From positions 30,382,252-30,446,251 of the forward strand of contig NC_087065.1 in NCBI RefSeq assembly GCF_963678635.1: a stretch of DNA of 64,000 nucleotides, read 5' to 3'. Positions 10,940 through 21,016 of the stretch are shown in pieces. Source of the DNA: Symsagittifera roscoffensis (Eukaryota; Xenacoelomorpha; Acoela; Convolutidae). Under the pieces are notes generated by a model. That model had not been told where the DNA came from. It searched no databases and saw only the letters and a list, made by a program, of their open reading frames with translations. How positions within the stretch are numbered: position 1 is the first letter of the stretch; each line of letters opens with the position of its first letter. The translations under genes and the position numbers were made by a program.

Positions 10940-12134
10940 CGAAAGTCCAGACGAAGAAGCAGTTTTTCCCTTTCTTATAGATTCACTCGATGATAGAGGA
11001 CAAACACGATTTTGTAAGAACTTGCTCGTAAATTTGTTTGAACCAGGAATCAGCCCATGCAAAGCAAAATTCCCAGATGTAAAAATCAAAAGACAAATTA
11101 TTGAACATTATTTGAAAGACATATGTAACCTAACACAACAATATGGAATCTACACCATAGAATTCAGCCCACCAAATACAGCCCATCGTAAATATGTAAT
11201 TCAAACAGACGATAATGAACTAGAATTTTCAAAAGTATTCATAGAATATATCAAAAGCATACAATATCATAATTCACAAAGAGCAAACTCCATATTCACT
11301 AACGAAGTTTTTGCAGTAATATATAGTTATATATCTATATTAGAAAAAACAGAAGTTCAAAGTATATCACCAACCGAAACATCAAAACATACAAAAGTAC
11401 GAAATGAAAGCACAGTATTTTCAAAATTTTTACATATTATTCGCGAAAGGTTTACTAAAGAAGATGTTTCACAAAACACTAAACATGATTTACAAAAGAT
11501 TTTAGCATGGTTTATAATAGATGATTTCACCCACAAATTAGATTTAATTTCACAAGCAAGACCTCAAAATACCAATGACGACACTGTTCTTTCAGAACAA
11601 TCAGATTACGTTTGGGACCCTGACTGGTCTCATCCAGTATTTCTGAATATTCCACAAGATATCTCGAGTCAAGCAATAAGTACAATATCTTTCCACAGAG
11701 ATTATGTAAAAGTAATACCATCAACCATTGACGCAACACCATTAAATTATAATACATTTTCATCTGATACACGAAATTACAGCTTAAATTCAACAGTCAT
11801 ACATAATAAAAATCTCAATGGAACCAGAAATCTTACACAGCAAGATATTCAAACACCATCACACTTCATAAATGAAGAAATCGTCCAAACAACAGCAGCA
11901 ACTACACAACAAAGTATTTCACCAATACACCCTAATCTGACAACACCAAGAAATACAAATACATCACTAACACAAGTAACCTTACAATCAACAGTTAAAC
12001 CTTCGGTTGCTCCAAAATATTTACATATGGACTATCAAACGATGACAATACCGTCAAAAACACGAAAACCGTTCACAAGAAACACTTTTGCAGAACACAA
12101 TTATAACTATACTCACCAAACAAAAAAAAAATGA
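10920..12134 (+). CDS. ORF2, 404-residue protein of unknown function upstream of gag
   Basis: An intact ATG-started frame of 404 codons in element A. Diverged copies exist in element C (36226-35229, one frameshift) and element B (44446-45520, several stops). The best kept segments are CNLTQQYGIYTIE (near residues 70-82), the block around HDLQKILAWFIIDDF (near residue 190) and SDYVWDPDWSHPVF (near 230). The C-terminal third is Thr/Ser/Asn/Gln-rich and probably disordered. There is no signal peptide or clear membrane helix. Its position just before gag suggests an extra structural or matrix-like protein, or an accessory factor; this is inference. The stop (TGA 12132-12134) overlaps an ATG at 12131, but that frame closes after ten codons in this copy. 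Confidence 0.7.
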   Translation: MSHTQSDESPDEEAVFPFLIDSLDDRGQTRFCKNLLVNLFEPGISPCKAKFPDVKIKRQIIEHYLKDICNLTQQYGIYTIEFSPPNTAHRKYVIQTDDNELEFSKVFIEYIKSIQYHNSQRANSIFTNEVFAVIYSYISILEKTEVQSISPTETSKHTKVRNESTVFSKFLHIIRERFTKEDVSQNTKHDLQKILAWFIIDDFTHKLDLISQARPQNTNDDTVLSEQSDYVWDPDWSHPVFLNIPQDISSQAISTISFHRDYVKVIPSTIDATPLNYNTFSSDTRNYSLNSTVIHNKNLNGTRNLTQQDIQTPSHFINEEIVQTTAATTQQSISPIHPNLTTPRNTNTSLTQVTLQSTVKPSVAPKYLHMDYQTMTIPSKTRKPFTRNTFAEHNYNYTHQTKKK

Positions 12135-12247
12135 ACCTCCCCGAAAAAATACAAAAAATTTAAATCACGTATGTTCCCATTATTGGAATCTCCCAAAAAC
12201 ATCGACCAATTCAGTAAACTTTCCAGAAAAATCCACAACCAACACAG

Positions 12248-13530
12248 GATTATACTGAAAATTACCCATTTTTTCAGCAAAATAAAAACAAAAAACATAC
12301 ACCATATAACACAAACTATTTATCATCTACTAAAGAATATCACACACAGAGACCGCGAAAATCTCAACCATCTCAAAATATGAAAATTTACCCACAAAAC
12401 CCAACAGATATACAAAATCCAGAACAAATGCATATACAAAACCCATTTAACACACAATCTTTTCGTCCAATACAACCACAAACCCAATGTTAATGCATTC
12501 TTATCAACCAACACAAATGCAAAATGAAATACCGCTTCCATATTACCTTCAGCAACATGAAATCACAAAAAATCAACTTTCAAATTTTTCACAAATGCCA
12601 AATGCCGCAGAATCACATCAGATGACTATGAATCCATACCTCATGGGTGGATCATCAATAACGTCGAATAAACCATTAATGGTATTCACAGAAACAGACT
12701 CTGAAAATTCTGTAGAAGATTATCTAAATGCAGTAACAACAAATTTATTTTTAAAAATAGGACCCGAACCAATTAATACGCCACTACATCAAAATTGGAA
12801 ACATAGATGCACAGCATTAATACAAACAACCCTAGATGGCGCAGCTCAAAAATGGTTTTCAGTATTACCCATAGAAATAAAATCAGACTGGAAAAGATTC
12901 ACACAAGAATTTTCAAAAATGTTTGATTCTGAAAGAACAAACAACATTAAAGAGTTTTATGCAACAAAATCCGCAGATTACTAAATGAAACAATTAAACA
13001 ATTAGCAGTACGAATCGAAACAATAGTTCGAAAAGCATATTCACTTAATACACATGACTACAAAAACACAAAAATGACAGAAAATTTAATGATGACCTTA
13101 CCACCTCAATTAAGGAAAATAGCTATAAAAAAGATAGCATCTCGTCCTTCCTCAATTCGAGAACCAGATTTAGATTTTCGAAAGTTAGTAGATAAACTAG
13201 AACAAGCAGAAATCACAATGAAACTCGAGGAAACAGAAAATCTAAAACTATAATATGCTAATTGGATTGAAACAAATACTACACATATAAATAACATACA
13301 AGAATCAGACACAGACCTGATTGAAAAAGTCACTGAAATACTAAATATCTACGAAAAACATCCAAACTTTAAAGGCAAACCATCTTTCAAAAAATGGTGT
13401 AATTATTGCCGACGATACGGACTCAGTATTTCCGAATGTAGACAAAAACAACAAGACAATCAAAATAAACATCAAAAGCACAAAGAACCAAATAAATCAT
13501 TCTATCAATACATGAAAAAAGACCAGAATC
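12248..13530 (+). pseudogene. gag of element A (capsid and zinc knuckle), frameshifted
   Basis: A Gln/Asn/Pro-rich N-terminal tract (12248-12487) is followed, in another frame, by the capsid region (12487-12984). This holds the retrotransposon-gag pattern DYLNAV...GAAQKWFSVLP...W..F..EF. The next frame (about 12965-13250) holds NETIKQLAVRIETIVRKAYS and a Glu/Lys-rich coiled segment. A stop at 13250 is followed by the nucleocapsid motif WCNYCRRYGLSISEC (about 13396-13440). Here the zinc-knuckle histidine is Leu, while element B keeps the His in the CX2CX4HX4C spacing but has lost the first Cys. At least two frameshifts and a stop prevent one continuous Gag in this copy. Confidence 0.8.
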
Positions 13531-13559
13531 TACCAAACAAAATATATGTAGTTATAACG

Positions 13560-14476
13560 GTTCAGGAAAACCACTTCCGAGCAACTCAAATTACACAAGG
13601 AATCAATCACCATATAACTCAAGTTATAGAGGTAGATCACCCGAACGAGGAAATACACCAAATTTCTCACAAAAAAGATTTAACCGATCGAATAGCCAAA
13701 ATAACCAAAATAACTATTCACGATCGAATTCCAATACAACAGAATTTGTTTCTGGAACCAGTTCCCAATCAAACCCAAGGAATAGACACTATTCCAATAA
13801 TCAATCACGAAACTCATCATACAACAGAAATAGAAACTATTCACACAATAGAAGTAGAAGTTATTCAAACAATCGAAATCAGAAATACCCGAACAATAGA
13901 TCAAGGAATAACTCATATAATAGATCAAACTATCACAGATCAAACAATAATTATCAAAACAGATCACAAAATAATTCACAAAATTGAAACTCAAGTTACA
14001 ATAATCGATACAGAAATTATTCCCAGTCACGACATAGGAATAATAACCGCTATCCTGATTCTAAACATCGATACAGAAGTAGCACACCAAAACATCAAAG
14101 ATACATTAATCAAGTGCAGACAAATGAAGAAACAACTTCAGACCCCCCAGGTATTGATGACACAGGAAGTAACGAATTACAACTAAATCATATAAATTTT
14201 GAATCATCAGATACAGAAAGTGATACAGATAATACCATCTCTGTAAGTATGATAACAGTCGAAAACGACTATGAACCTATCATATATGAACAACCTTTTA
14301 CTTCACATTTATATGAAAATCAATTGGAACTCCTACACAATTACTATATTGGACCCATTGATAATACACAAACTACACAAGAAATAAACGGAATTAACAC
14401 GGTAATTAAACCCGATAAAAAAGACGAAACACAATGCTCAAACACAAAACATATTTACCAAACTATACAAAAATAA
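13560..14476 (+). pseudogene. Arg/Ser/Asn-rich nucleocapsid-pol linker, element A
   Basis: Read in the frame that also holds 14114-14476, this stretch encodes a long basic low-complexity tract (repeats such as RNRSYSNNRN) and then an acidic Ser/Asp/Glu segment (about 14114-14300, SSDTESDTDNT) ending near SNTKHIYQTIQK. Element B shows the same order of tracts (48600-49560). The Arg/Ser/Asn bias resembles RNA-binding nucleocapsid tails. The longest open frame here (13512-14186) is instead Ile/Thr-rich and is the shifted reading of the same DNA. One in-frame stop lies near 13985. Confidence 0.55.
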
Positions 14477-14992
14477 CAACCGAGAGAAAAAATTGGACGA
14501 TTCCATTTCTCTTAGAAAGCCCAAGAAACAAAGAATTTCAACCACTAGATCTTGAAATTGATTTCTTAATTGATTCAGGAGCAGAATCAAAATAATTAAT
14601 ATTCCCACATGGAATGAAATCAAAACATTTTATCCAAACTTAACACCTCTTGAAACCTCTAGTAAATTAGCAACAGCACAAGGATCAACATTCGTAAATT
14701 ATGGAAAAATCCAATTATTCCTTTTCCCACGAGAACAATGGAACAAAACAAAATTTTAAACAAACCATTTAAACAAATATTTCATATTACTGATATTAAA
14801 CACATTATCATTGGCATACCATTTATATCTAAATATAAACCAACAATCAACATCTTAAATAGTAAGATACATATCAAAGACAAATACACAAAAACAAAAA
14901 ATACAGCCCTAACATTCTTCCAAAGATTAAACAAACAACCACCATTTTTTTCAAATTTTATCCCATTTACAATCAACAACGGAAACACCTGA
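14477..14992 (+). pseudogene. Aspartic protease of element A, broken
   Basis: The retropepsin active-site motif is visible as EIDFLIDSGAES (about 14554-14590), with Asp-Ser-Gly as in Ty3/Gypsy proteases. The frame then breaks (TAA after GAESK) and continues in other frames. The flap-distal motif appears as IIIGIPFI (about 14805-14828) inside the frame 14738-14992. Element B has the equivalent DFLVDSGADSN at about 49615-49650. The protein would mature Gag-Pol; this copy cannot. Confidence 0.7.
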
Positions 14993-15003
14993 AACCACTA
15001 TCA

Positions 15004-15005
<2 letters not shown>

Positions 15006-15074
<69 letters not shown>
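15006..15074. repeat. (AT)n microsatellite inside pol
   Basis: An uninterrupted alternating A/T run of 69 bp between protease and reverse transcriptase. At the same place element B has ordinary sequence (about 50050-50085), so the run expanded within element A after the two diverged. The surrounding reading frame is displaced. Confidence 0.95.
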
Positions 15075-15079
<5 letters not shown>

Positions 15080-15082
15080 TCA

Positions 15083-16750
15083 ATGAAACAAGTTCACCAG
15101 TATAACAAAAGTCAATATAAACAACAACTTTTCATGTCAGACTTCGAATTTAAACCTATCCACAAATTTTTCAAAATTACCATCTCATCCATAAAATATT
15201 CGAAAAACACAAATTCCGACATCATTTCCTTACAAGTGTATAATAATACACCATATCAAGTAACATTACCCCTAGGACTTTTAGGATATTGTGATACAAA
15301 TGCTACAATTTCACCTATAAATGAAGTAGCCTACCGCGATAATAATATACTCCAATTATTAGATATTTGCCAATCAACAATTCATGACTAAGAATTATCC
15401 ATAAATAAAACAATAAGCTATGAAAAAAGAAACACAGATTACTTCACAAAAACACCATATTTTAAACCAATTTTCATTCTAACAAATTACACAAAAGAAC
15501 AACAAAAAAATTTAACAATGTTTAATTTTGAACACTCACAAATTACACAAATTGAATTTGATAAATTAGCAAAACAACTGTTAAAATATTCAACAGTCTC
15601 TGCAACATCAAAGTTTAACATTGGGAAAATTAGTTCATCACTACACCTCCCGTTAAAACCAGACGCAGTTTTCAAAAAACAAAGAGCCAGTAAAGTACCG
15701 ATTCACNNNNNNNNNNNNNNNNNNNNNNNNNNNNNNNNNNNNNNNNNNNNNNNNNNNNNNNNNNNNNNNNNNNNNNNNNNNNNNNNNNNNNNNNNNNNNN
15801 NNNNNNNNNNNNNNNNNNNNNNNNNNNNNNNNNNNNNNNNNNNNNNNNNNNNNNNNNNNNNNNNNNNNNNNNNNNNNNNNNNNNNNNNNNNNNNNNNNNN
15901 NNNNNNGGCAGCTCCCAATAAATCACACTTCTTTCTAACACGCGTTAAATTTTTAGGACATAATATAGGACGAGAAACTATCACTCCATTAAAATCACGC
16001 ATTGATGGCATTCAAAAACTTCAGCCACCTACAAATAAAAAGAAAATCCAAGAATTCCTTGGAATGTTAAATTTCTTAAGTAAATATGTTTACAAAATGC
16101 AATTGTACTTAAGACCCTTCTATAATATCCTCAGACAAGAAAATAATTTTGAATGGACCACTGAACATCAAACACGATTTGAAGAAATTAAAAACCTTTT
16201 AACTGAACAAATTTCAAACACAATTCCAGATCCAAATCAACCATTCTATGCAATGTGCGATACTTCAAATTTTGGTATCGGCGCAGCATTGCTACAATCA
16301 CATAGTGGAACAAATAAAATGAACCCTATATCAGCAAATTCACGATTATTCACTCAAGCAGAGCTACGAATCTCAACTCTAATTGGAGAATTTACAGCTA
16401 TAATTTATACACTTACAGAATATGAATTTCTGATACTTGGATCAAAACACCCAACAGTTCTATTCACAGATCACAAACCAATCATATTTCTAATTACACA
16501 AAAGTCAAATCCAAATCATAGAGTTTATAGATTTCAACTAATTCCAATGAAATTTCCAAACCTACATATAGTTTGGACAGCAGGAAAAAACCTTGCGTTA
16601 CCAGATACATTAAGTCGAAATACGCCACCTGAATTACTCACAAGAAAAACTACAGTTGAAATACCACAAAACATTAAATTTTATCTCGCAAAAGATGAAA
16701 CATCACCCCGACTAGAATGCAAATATGCAGTAAAAACTGACATTGATTAA
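15083..16750 (+). pseudogene. Reverse transcriptase/RNase H of element A, with assembly gap
   Basis: 15083-15391 holds the conserved pre-RT linker, ending in a stop. The frame 15518-16750 enters RT (PLKPDAVFKKQRASKVPIH), runs into the N block, and leaves it at the end of the palm (KSHFFLTRVKFLGHNIG). The thumb/connection motif QEFLGMLNFLSKYV follows, then a Ty3-type RNase H: YAMCDTSNFGIGAALLQ (first Asp), IGEFTAIIYTLTEYEF (Glu) and FTDHKPIIFL (Asp), ending with ALPDTLSRN. The RT core with the YXDD box is not visible, because about 500 nt would normally be needed where 200 Ns stand. Element B has deleted this whole region. Confidence 0.85.
15707..15906. other. Assembly gap, exactly 200 N
   Basis: A run of 200 N within the RT coding region. 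A round number suggests a placeholder. The motif spacing before and after implies that more than 200 bases are missing, including the catalytic YXDD box. Confidence 0.95.
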
Positions 16751-18793
16751 TCACAGATAAATAATCTACAACACTTTCCACTCTACTTAGATTGCCAGAA
16801 TAATCACTACGAAGTTGATTTACTAGGCACATCAACTTTTAAACCAATTCCATACTCAAAATGGATAAAAAATAACACTCAACAAAAAAAAATAAAACAA
16901 CACTCGCATAAAAAAAGACCTTTTTCCATTATTTGAAAAAGAAAAATTAACCGATAAAATGAATTTATCAGGACCGCAAACAAACGATTCAAAAAACACA
17001 ATAAATCAAGTTTTTGACCTCCATGACCCACTTGACACAATTCCCCTATCAAAACTAGAAATTGACAATATTTTTCTCTACCTAACAGATAAAATTACAC
17101 TTGAACTTTTAAAACAATATAAAAATCTCGACCCAGTAATTAGACAACTAAAATCATGGCACAAATACAAAACTAAGCAAGTAAAAGCAGATACCACAAT
17201 TTTAGTAAAATAAAACACTCCTCCAATATTTCCAAAAATTTAATAAAACAACAATAAATGGAAATACAAATCTTTTAGAATATCAATTAAATGATTCCAA
17301 AGTTCCCTGTCTTCCTTTAAGTATGATATTAATAGCTTTTAACTTCTCACATACACAAAATACTAAAGGACACTCCGGATCAGAAAAAACATACTCGAAC
17401 TTTACACAAAATTTTTATTTCCCAAATGCACCAAATTGGATAAAATTATTGTGCAATGATTGTATAATATGTCAATTAAACAAACCTTGTCCAAATCAAA
17501 AACAAATAGCACAAAAACAAGATTTTAAAGGACAAAGCTTATATTTTAACCATCGCATTTTATTCGATATAAAAGGACCAATTCCACCATCTTTTGAAGG
17601 AAACTCCTACATTATGGTCATTGCTGACGCATTCACACATTATGTAGCACTCAACCCAGTACCACATTGTAATGCTTTCTATGCTTACACGACGCTTTAA
17701 GAACATTGGATAGCTAATTTCGGATTACCCGAAATCTTAGTTACAGACAACGGTACAGAATTCATAAATAATGAAATCATCACACTATGCCACTTATATA
17801 ACATCAAACATAAACCACATATTTCTCATGCACCTTGGACAAACGGTTTAGTCGAAGGTATGAACCGTTCACTACAAGAATATCTCCGATGTATCATAAA
17901 TGGAAATGATACAAAATACACAGATGTAAATTTAGCAGATGTAAAGTCAGCAGATGTAAAATTATTTCCCTTAGCATTCCTTAAATTAATTCACAAATCA
18001 CCACAACTTTAGGAATGTCACCATTAGAAATGGTTTTCAATCAAAAGCCACGTAAACCAATTATGTTTACAGCAAATTCCCATAAAAATGCACAAGGTTA
18101 TTGCCAACCAAATGAAGACTCAATTTGTTATAACCTACCTTTACACACACATGATGAAGATCATTTTTATCACCCACAAATTCTTAAATTAGCCTCCGGC
18201 ACACATACTGAATGGATTTTAAATAGAGATAAAAAACACAATGAAATTTACCAAAAAGTAACAAAGAAATTGTTACAAAGGCAAAACATTAATGATCAAA
18301 TTAGTTCACGCTTTACACCAGCCACAGATTTAAAAATTGGAACATTTGTCTTAATATTTAACTTTAATACGCAAAAAAGAATCTCTAAAAAATTACAACC
18401 CCTTCGAAAAGGACCATACCAAATAATTGCCAAACCCACTGACGTGACGTATAAACTTACAGATTCAATTAAAAAAGAAATTGTTCAACATCGTAACAAT
18501 CTATTGCCCTACTACCCGAAAGAATACGCGAATTAACTCAATTATATTCTTGCACAGGTTTAAAAGTTATTCAAAATCACCCACGTACAGAAAAAGAAAC
18601 TGATGAACAACACAACATTCATCAAAAAAATCAAACACAAATCAAAGCTAAAAACAATCAAAAAATACCAGACCCAAAAATACCTCAAAAAGAAAAAAAG
18701 AACAGGATAAAGATAGAAAAAATTTTACCACAAGAACAACTAGAAAAATCAGAACATAGAGAATCATCACGACTTAGAAATCAACCACGTTAA
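16751..18793 (+). pseudogene. Integrase of element A, with stops
   Basis: After an RNase H-integrase linker (frame 16959-17213) the integrase proper runs from 17323. Its zinc-binding HHCC motif is H10, H17, C47, C50 (SHTQNTKGHSG ... CNDCIICQLNKP). The catalytic core shows FDIKGPIP (first Asp), VTDNGTEF (second Asp) and APWTNGLVEGMNRSL (Glu). An in-frame TAA at 17698-17700 interrupts the core, and a frameshift follows near 17990. The C-terminal domain resumes at 18015 (SPLEMVFNQKP) and contains the GPY/F module PLRKGPYQII (near 18400) typical of Ty3/Gypsy. A basic tail continues in another frame to 18793. A small internal repetition of CAGATGTAAA sits at 17923-17960. Integrase would insert the cDNA; the 4-bp flanking duplications are its footprint. 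Confidence 0.88.
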
Positions 18794-19660
18794 AACTACA
18801 AAACATTCATTCCACAATCTAAAATATTAAAGAAAGTTGAATTTCAAAAACAACTTTGATTTTAAAAATCAATAATTTTTGCACCTCTGAATCGTTTTGA
18901 ACTTTCATTTTTCAAGATAACATGCTGACAAATACGCAACAATTCCAGTTCAGATTCAGCCAATAGGATTCACTCAAATCCGTCACCTTCTATATCTCTA
19001 ACACCAACCTATTAGCCGAAAGAAATTAAACTCCAGGCATATCTATAACTATAACTTTACAACCTCCAGGTCAAAAATAAGCAACTCGCTAAAACTTGAC
19101 AACTGAAAAAAATACCACCATAATATTACAACCCTCCCCTATCTAATAACGCAAAAATCAACAATATTTTCCCAACTCAGACCTCAAAAACCCTCCAACC
19201 AAAAATGGCAAATTAGCCTAAAGTAAAAAAGGACCATGTTCATTTGGCCTAAAGTACAAATATTTCAAAAATACCCCAGATCACCCGACAAATAAAAATA
19301 AAGCAAAGAAGACCTCCCAAACACCATAAAATTAGCCCCCAACAAATTTTCACAAAACTCAACCCACTTGTCAAAAAATCCATAAATAATTCGACCACAC
19401 TTGAATCTCGCCTCAAACAACAAAAAATATTCGACAAAGAAATCATTTCTTAAATGCTCTTCTCTCGATCGGTCAATATCTTCAAAAATACAATCTTGAA
19501 TCTTTTAATAAAATTTTTCATACTATTCAAACTTTTGTTCATATTTCTATTTGATACTTTTGAAGCTTTTATAATCATTTTATTAATTTTTTGCAACATT
19601 TTTTAAATTTTCTACTCTCTATTTGAAATATATCTCCAACTTTCCCAAATCACTGATCAT
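18794..19660 (+). other. Non-coding spacer between integrase and ORF4
   Basis: About 0.9 kb without a conserved frame in elements A and B (B: about 52670-53490). It is A- and C-rich on the plus strand. It ends in the conserved pyrimidine-rich acceptor before ORF4, which would suit an intron end of a subgenomic transcript. Confidence 0.5.
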
Positions 19661-19678
19661 ATTTACAGGTACGATAAT
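19661..19678 (+). promoter_or_regulatory. Conserved candidate 3' splice acceptor before ORF4
   Basis: ATTTACAG|GTACGATAAT with AG at 19667-19668, 25 nt upstream of the ORF4 ATG (19694). Element B keeps the same element: TTCCTCAG|GTACGATAAT with AG at 53493-53494, 26 nt before its ATG (53520). The 10 bases after the AG are identical in both copies although flanking DNA has diverged. Confidence 0.55.
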
Positions 19679-19693
19679 TCAAAGTCTATTTAA

Positions 19694-21016
19694 ATGATAC
19701 GAACAATTTTTAGTAGAACAGATATTTTTTTTACTATTTGTAATTTTCATCATATTTTTATCATCCCTAATACTGACAATGTGCAAATGTGTAAAAAAAG
19801 CAATAGTCACGTTCGCCTTAGCAACAATCATTTTGGTTTTTTCCATCGAAGAATACTACAATAAAAACGAACCTTCCCACTTGAAAAAATCAATCGAACA
19901 CTTTCAAAAATTGCTAACCAACAATTACCAAATCAGTCTTCACCGACATCATCCCAAGAAAACCCAGCAATAACCACAACTACCCAAAACCCCCAAACAT
20001 CCACACGAATTTCTTTTCAAGATAATCCATACACTTTTGAAGAACGACACGTTCGCTTATCCGAACCATTAGAACCAGTTCAGCGACAGGCACCTCTAAG
20101 TGAACCAACATATAATTTGTACCCCACATTACCACAAGAATTAAGCAGAATAAGAAAAATTAGTCAAAACCAAAATACAGTCGAAATAAATAGACAAATT
20201 ATACATCTACGAAGAAATAGAAGATTTCAAACCCCTAGAGTTCATTTTGATATACCCCAATCATCAAAACCAACTACTTTAGAAATTTCAAGTAGTACAT
20301 TGCCAGAAACTCCCACACTGCTTTCACAACAGAGCACCTCAAATATACCCTCAGATTACTTAGGTTCAAAATCAACATCTGAACAAATACGTGAAAATCC
20401 CTTTAACCCCCCAATCCTACAGCCATATTGGGCAACACACTCAAATACACAAGGTGAACCAAACTTAGTGAATGATCCAATAGATATTTCTACGGATACA
20501 ACACTATCATCACTACCAGAAACATTATCACTACCGTCAACACCATCATTAAGTCAAATTTCACCCACGCTTTTCCCTTTAAATTTTCCAAATAACCTCG
20601 ACGCTAGATATCGAGAACAATCATCAACAAATATCCCTTTACGACTAGACTGGAATACATTCGTAGCACCCCCACCATTTTTTTGACAACATCAAGATAG
20701 TAACCGACTCCACAGTTGGGCACTTAACAGACTACAATATAGACAAGATATCCACGAAGATATTCGTGAACACAATATTCAAATACCTCAACAAAATAGT
20801 CTCCAATTAAATTTCGAAATCACGATCAAACTTAACAATATTGTTCAACATCCCTACCCATTAAATTCACCAAATATAACAACTCAGTCGCTACCACCAC
20901 CATTTAGTCCAACAACTGAAGTCATATATAAATACGATAGATATACAAAAAACACAATTGGTTACATCACAATTTATAACCCATACTCAGGATTTTCATA
21001 CACATGTATATTCTAA
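19694..21016 (+). pseudogene. ORF4, membrane-anchored proline-rich protein between integrase and env
   Basis: Element B shows the start best: ATG at 53520, then a hydrophobic segment (VFLLFVIFLTFLTSLIL). In element A the aligned ATG is 19694, and one or more frameshifts follow (frame 19779-19973). The main frame (open through 20117-20686) encodes a Ser/Thr/Pro-rich chain with LSEPLEPVQRQAPLSE, then LRLDWNTFVAPPPFF. A TGA (20684-20686) stands where B has GGT. The same frame then continues with WALNRLQYRQD, VIYKYDRYTKNTIGYI and NPYSGFSYT, and stops at 21014-21016. ORF4 overlaps the env ATG by 13 nt. The predicted topology is an N-terminal membrane anchor followed by a long disordered stalk and a small C-terminal domain. 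I recognise no family. It could be an extra glycoprotein subunit or scaffold. Confidence 0.6.

Noticed and set aside
13512-14186. 224-codon Ile/Thr-rich open frame in element A
   Set aside because: It is the shifted reading of the Arg/Ser/Asn-rich nucleocapsid-pol linker. The alternative frame matches element B and has the expected basic composition.
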